DNA of 64,000 nt from Turicibacter faecis. Lineage in GTDB: Bacteria; Bacillota_I; Bacilli_A; MOL361; Turicibacteraceae. The position numbers and the translations under genes are program-made. Location of the stretch: positions 1,456,001-1,520,000 of the forward strand of contig NZ_AP028127.1 in the NCBI RefSeq assembly GCF_037076425.1. The letters run 5' to 3'. This document shows positions 61,219-64,000 of this stretch, piece by piece. How positions within the stretch are numbered: position 1 is the first letter of the stretch; every line of letters starts with the position of its first letter. Under the pieces are notes generated by a model that was given only the letters and a program-made list of their open reading frames with translations, searched no databases and was not told where the DNA came from.

Positions 61219-61967
61219 AAAGCTTCACTCCCTTCAAGACGTTCACATAAGGCAATCGATATATTATCTTTTCCGCCCTTTAAATTCGCCATTTCAATCA
61301 TTAAATTAACTTTTTCTTCTGTTGATTTATCTTGACTTAAAATCCCAAAAATCTCATCATCATCCACCATTGAGGTCAAGCCATCTGTACAAAGTAAAAT
61401 GGCGTCTAAATTATAATGTTCAAGAACAAGATAATCAAACTTGACATCCTTATTTACCCCTAAAGCATTCATAATAATATTACGATGCGGATGATTTTTA
61501 GCTTCTTGTTCCGATAGTTTTCCTTCATCCACTAATTTGCGGACAAACGTATGATCTTTTGTAATCTGTCTTAGTCGTTGATGTGATAAAAGATACGCTC
61601 GACTATCTCCAATATGCGCTAATGCGATAAAGGATTTCGTCATCACTGCTACAATTGCTGTCGTTCCCATCCCATGTGAAAGTTGGTGATCGGCAATATA
61701 CGTCAAAATTTCTTGATTAATTTGATTTAATAGTTGCTTTAACCATTTCCTTAATTCTTCAGGATCCTCAAACTTTAATTCTTCGTCAAAGTGATTACTA
61801 ATCGTATTAATGACCATACCACTTGCTACCTCGCCCGCAGCATGGCCCCCCATCCCATCAGCAATCACCATCATCGAACAATGTTGGTTTTTATATCCTT
61901 TAACAGCATCTTCATTGTGTGGTCGGACTTTTCCGACATCCGTCTTATAACACACCTGATCAAACAT
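61215..61967 (-). CDS. prpC: PP2C-type protein phosphatase (PrpC)
   Basis: 250 aa. PPM motifs RPHNEDA, VIADGMGGHAAGEVAS, ALAHIGDSRAYLL, DHTFV and LLCTDGLTSMVDD, then GGKDNIS; metal Asp residues kept. Reverses PrkC phosphorylation. Starts 1 nt after the rlmN stop. Confidence 0.96.
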   Translation of the reverse strand: MFDQVCYKTDVGKVRPHNEDAVKGYKNQHCSMMVIADGMGGHAAGEVASGMVINTISNHFDEELKFEDPEELRKWLKQLLNQINQEILTYIADHQLSHGMGTTAIVAVMTKSFIALAHIGDSRAYLLSHQRLRQITKDHTFVRKLVDEGKLSEQEAKNHPHRNIIMNALGVNKDVKFDYLVLEHYNLDAILLCTDGLTSMVDDDEIFGILSQDKSTEEKVNLMIEMANLKGGKDNISIALCERLEGSEAL

Positions 61968-61968
61968 T

Positions 61969-63009
61969 TTACAAGGCCCCCTCTTTAGCTCTTAATTGGC
62001 CACACGCCGCGTCGATATCACTTCCTAATTCACGGCGTACTGTCGCATTAATTCCTCGCTTTTTCAATGTCTTTTCAAATTGTTCAATATGCTCAACTGG
62101 TGTCCGGTCAAATCCACGTTCTGGAACATAATTGACCGGAATTAAATTCACATGACAATTCATTCCTCTTAATAAATCGGCTAACTTTTGCGCACACTCC
62201 ACCGTATCATTTACATTTTTTATTAACCCATACTCAAAGGTAATTCGACGATTGGTTTCATTAACATAAAATTTAGCCGCTTCCATTAACTTTGCCAACG
62301 GATACGCACGGTTAATTGGCATGAGCTGAGAACGCATCTCATCCGTTGGGGCATGAAGCGAAATCGCAAATGAAACCTGCGGATGGTGTTTAGCAAAATC
62401 ATAAATTTTAGGAACGATCCCGCTTGTCGAAACGGTAATATGACGCGCCCCAATATTTAATCCTTGCTCCGCGTTTATAATTTCAATAAATCGCGTCAAG
62501 TTCTCATAATTTTCAAATGGTTCACCAATTCCCATCACGACGATATGGCTAACACGTCCCTCTGATTGGTCGAGGTACTGTTGAACACGTAAAACTTGGG
62601 CAACAATCTCACCCGCTTCTAAATTTCTTTTTAAACCGCTTAACGTTGATGCACAAAACTTACATCCAATGCGACACCCTACTTGCGTAGTCACACACAC
62701 TGAATAGCCGTAATGATGGCGCATTAAGACCGTCTCAATCAAGTTTCCATCCGACAACTCAAAAAGAAACTTTGTTGTTCCGTCACTTGCTACCTGCTTT
62801 TTACGTTCTGAAAGAGTTGTAAAATCAAATGTCTTACTTAGTAACTCTCTTAAGTCCTTCGGTAAGTTATTCATTTCATCAATGGACTGTACTCTTTTTT
62901 TATAGAGCCAATCAAAAATTTGCTTGGCACGAAATTTAGGTTGCTTTTGATTGACTAACCACGTTTGCCAATCCTCAATATCTAAACTAAAAATGGACTT
63001 AAACTCCAT
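61969..63009 (-). CDS. rlmN: 23S rRNA (adenine-2503-C2)/tRNA methyltransferase RlmN
   Basis: 346 aa radical SAM enzyme. [12 protein letters not shown] gives the CxxxCxxC cluster site; [21 protein letters not shown] and the late Cys in CGQLRAKE are family features. Methylates A2503 in 23S rRNA and A37 in some tRNAs. Own ribosome site GGTGGTG. About 120 nt after rsmB. Confidence 0.96.
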   Translation of the reverse strand: MEFKSIFSLDIEDWQTWLVNQKQPKFRAKQIFDWLYKKRVQSIDEMNNLPKDLRELLSKTFDFTTLSERKKQVASDGTTKFLFELSDGNLIETVLMRHHYGYSVCVTTQVGCRIGCKFCASTLSGLKRNLEAGEIVAQVLRVQQYLDQSEGRVSHIVVMGIGEPFENYENLTRFIEIINAEQGLNIGARHITVSTSGIVPKIYDFAKHHPQVSFAISLHAPTDEMRSQLMPINRAYPLAKLMEAAKFYVNETNRRITFEYGLIKNVNDTVECAQKLADLLRGMNCHVNLIPVNYVPERGFDRTPVEHIEQFEKTLKKRGINATVRRELGSDIDAACGQLRAKEGAL

Positions 63010-63130
63010 CCAATCACCACCATTTCTACTAAATTCATCATCTATTGTTCACCCTTAAATTAAATGGAACATCCCTTATTTCTTATTATTCACCAAAAAA
63101 TATCATTTAATCGATGATTCTTCTATCCCC

Positions 63131-64000
63131 TTACGCCTTTCTTTTTAAACAGGCGATAAAAAATCCATCGGTTTGATAATCGCCAGGAAACAGTTGAACC
63201 ATTCCATTTTTTGTTTGAGCGGCTAATACTTCAGGTAATCGAGAAACTAAGGTTTGATCGAGTTCAAACTCCGGATGTTTATTTAAAAACCATTCAACAC
63301 GTTTATCATTTTCCTTACGATTAACCGTACACGTACTATAAACCAGCGTTCCCTGCACCTTTACTAAAGGAGCGACCGCTTCTAAAATATTTTCTTGGAT
63401 TTTAACAATCTCATCTAAATCTGAGGGTTTCTTCGTTAATTTAATTTCTGGATGTCTTCTTAAAATTCCAAGTCCTGAACATGGGGCGTCAACCAGAATG
63501 GCATCAAAACTCTCTTTGTCGTAACATTCATTCAACTTTGTTGCATCTTGAAGCGATGTCACAACATTCGTCAATCCTAAGCGTTTGACGTTCTCTTCAA
63601 TCAATTTAAGTTTGTGCTCATATATATCATGGGCATAGACCTTACCAGTTTGCCGCATCATTTCAGCAATATGTGTTGTCTTCCCACCAGGGGCCGAACA
63701 AGTATCTAATACTCTCGCATGGTGTTTAGGTTTTAACGCGCGAGCGACGAGCATCGATGCTTCATCTTGTACATAAAACCATCCTTGCTTAAAGGTTTGA
63801 GTCTTAAGCGGATTCCCTTTTAAAACGATGAGAGCGTCCTCACTTAAATATCCCTCTTTGCATTCCACGCCTTCAGCTTGTAACCTTTGCTTCAACTCCT
63901 CGCGTGTTCCACGAACAGCATTGACACGAATCGCCATTTTCACCCGCTCATTATTAGCGCGGGCCATCTGTTGTGTTTTTTCTTGACCGAATTGTTTACT
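63131..64000 (-). CDS. rsmB: 16S rRNA m5C967 methyltransferase RsmB (partial, 5' end outside window)
   Basis: Frame stays open past the apparent ATG 63967 to the window edge, so the true start lies beyond 64000; at least 290 codons are present. SAM motif VLDTCSAPGGKTTHIAEM, DAPCSGLGILRRHP with the catalytic Cys, and VYSTCTVNRKEND with the second Cys. The N-terminal NusB-like domain would be outside the window. First visible gene of the rsmB to spoVM operon. Confidence 0.95.
   Translation of the reverse strand, partial: SKQFGQEKTQQMARANNERVKMAIRVNAVRGTREELKQRLQAEGVECKEGYLSEDALIVLKGNPLKTQTFKQGWFYVQDEASMLVARALKPKHHARVLDTCSAPGGKTTHIAEMMRQTGKVYAHDIYEHKLKLIEENVKRLGLTNVVTSLQDATKLNECYDKESFDAILVDAPCSGLGILRRHPEIKLTKKPSDLDEIVKIQENILEAVAPLVKVQGTLVYSTCTVNRKENDKRVEWFLNKHPEFELDQTLVSRLPEVLAAQTKNGMVQLFPGDYQTDGFFIACLKRKA

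Overview
The window is AT-rich chromosomal DNA of a low-GC, endospore-forming Bacillota. The evidence is strong AGGAGG-type ribosome sites, a 26-residue SpoVM, a Cse60-like protein, glycine and cystine transporters, and a gene order at 48-64 kb that follows the Bacillus subtilis block rsmB-rlmN-prpC-prkC-rsgA-rpe-thiN-spoVM / rpmB / yloU-fakA / recG / plsX / rnc with gaps. A bile-salt-hydrolase-like enzyme and the overall style suggest a gut member such as Turicibacter. That assignment is inference and not proven here.

Layout. 0-10.8 kb: transporters and membrane proteins (TcyP-like cystine symporter; alanine/glycine symporter behind a tandem glycine riboswitch; MgtC family; LemA plus TPM pair). 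10.9-12.7 kb: an IS4-family element beside a tandem tRNA-Cys cluster whose last member has an altered anticodon loop. 12.8-15.4 kb: a large SIR2-domain protein. 15.7-18.2 kb: small and secreted unknowns. 18.3-19.7 kb: a second copy of the IS4-family element with a 5-bp target duplication. 19.9-23 kb: choloylglycine hydrolase and unknowns. 23.5-25.8 kb: DUF969-DUF979-pcp operon. 25.9-30.2 kb: sbcD-sbcC. 30.4-36.4 kb: GntR/LacI-type regulator, DUF368, a tandem P-loop ATPase, UbiA plus YgjP-type metallopeptidase, and a HIRAN protein.

36.7-45.4 kb is a defence island, all on the minus strand: hsdR, a single-TRD HsdS-like gene, hsdM, hsdS, a PLD-like gene broken by an in-frame TGA, then a full-length Rpn-type PD-(D/E)XK nuclease followed by three tandem copies of its C-terminal segment. 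The same Shine-Dalgarno plus ATG sits inside the full-length gene and in each of the three copies. The array therefore looks like one nuclease with four RpnS-type C-terminal proteins, which is the most unusual feature of the window.

45.7-64 kb is mostly housekeeping: lipoprotein, ASCH protein, tRNA-Arg, SDR, rnc, plsX, recG, fakA, Asp23 family, rpmB, then two exact tandem copies of an IS200-type element placed just before spoVM, and the thiN-rpe-rsgA-prkC-prpC-rlmN-rsmB operon running off the right edge.

Limits: all calls are by eye, without database searches. Start codons were moved inward from the longest reading frame wherever a ribosome site made this clear.
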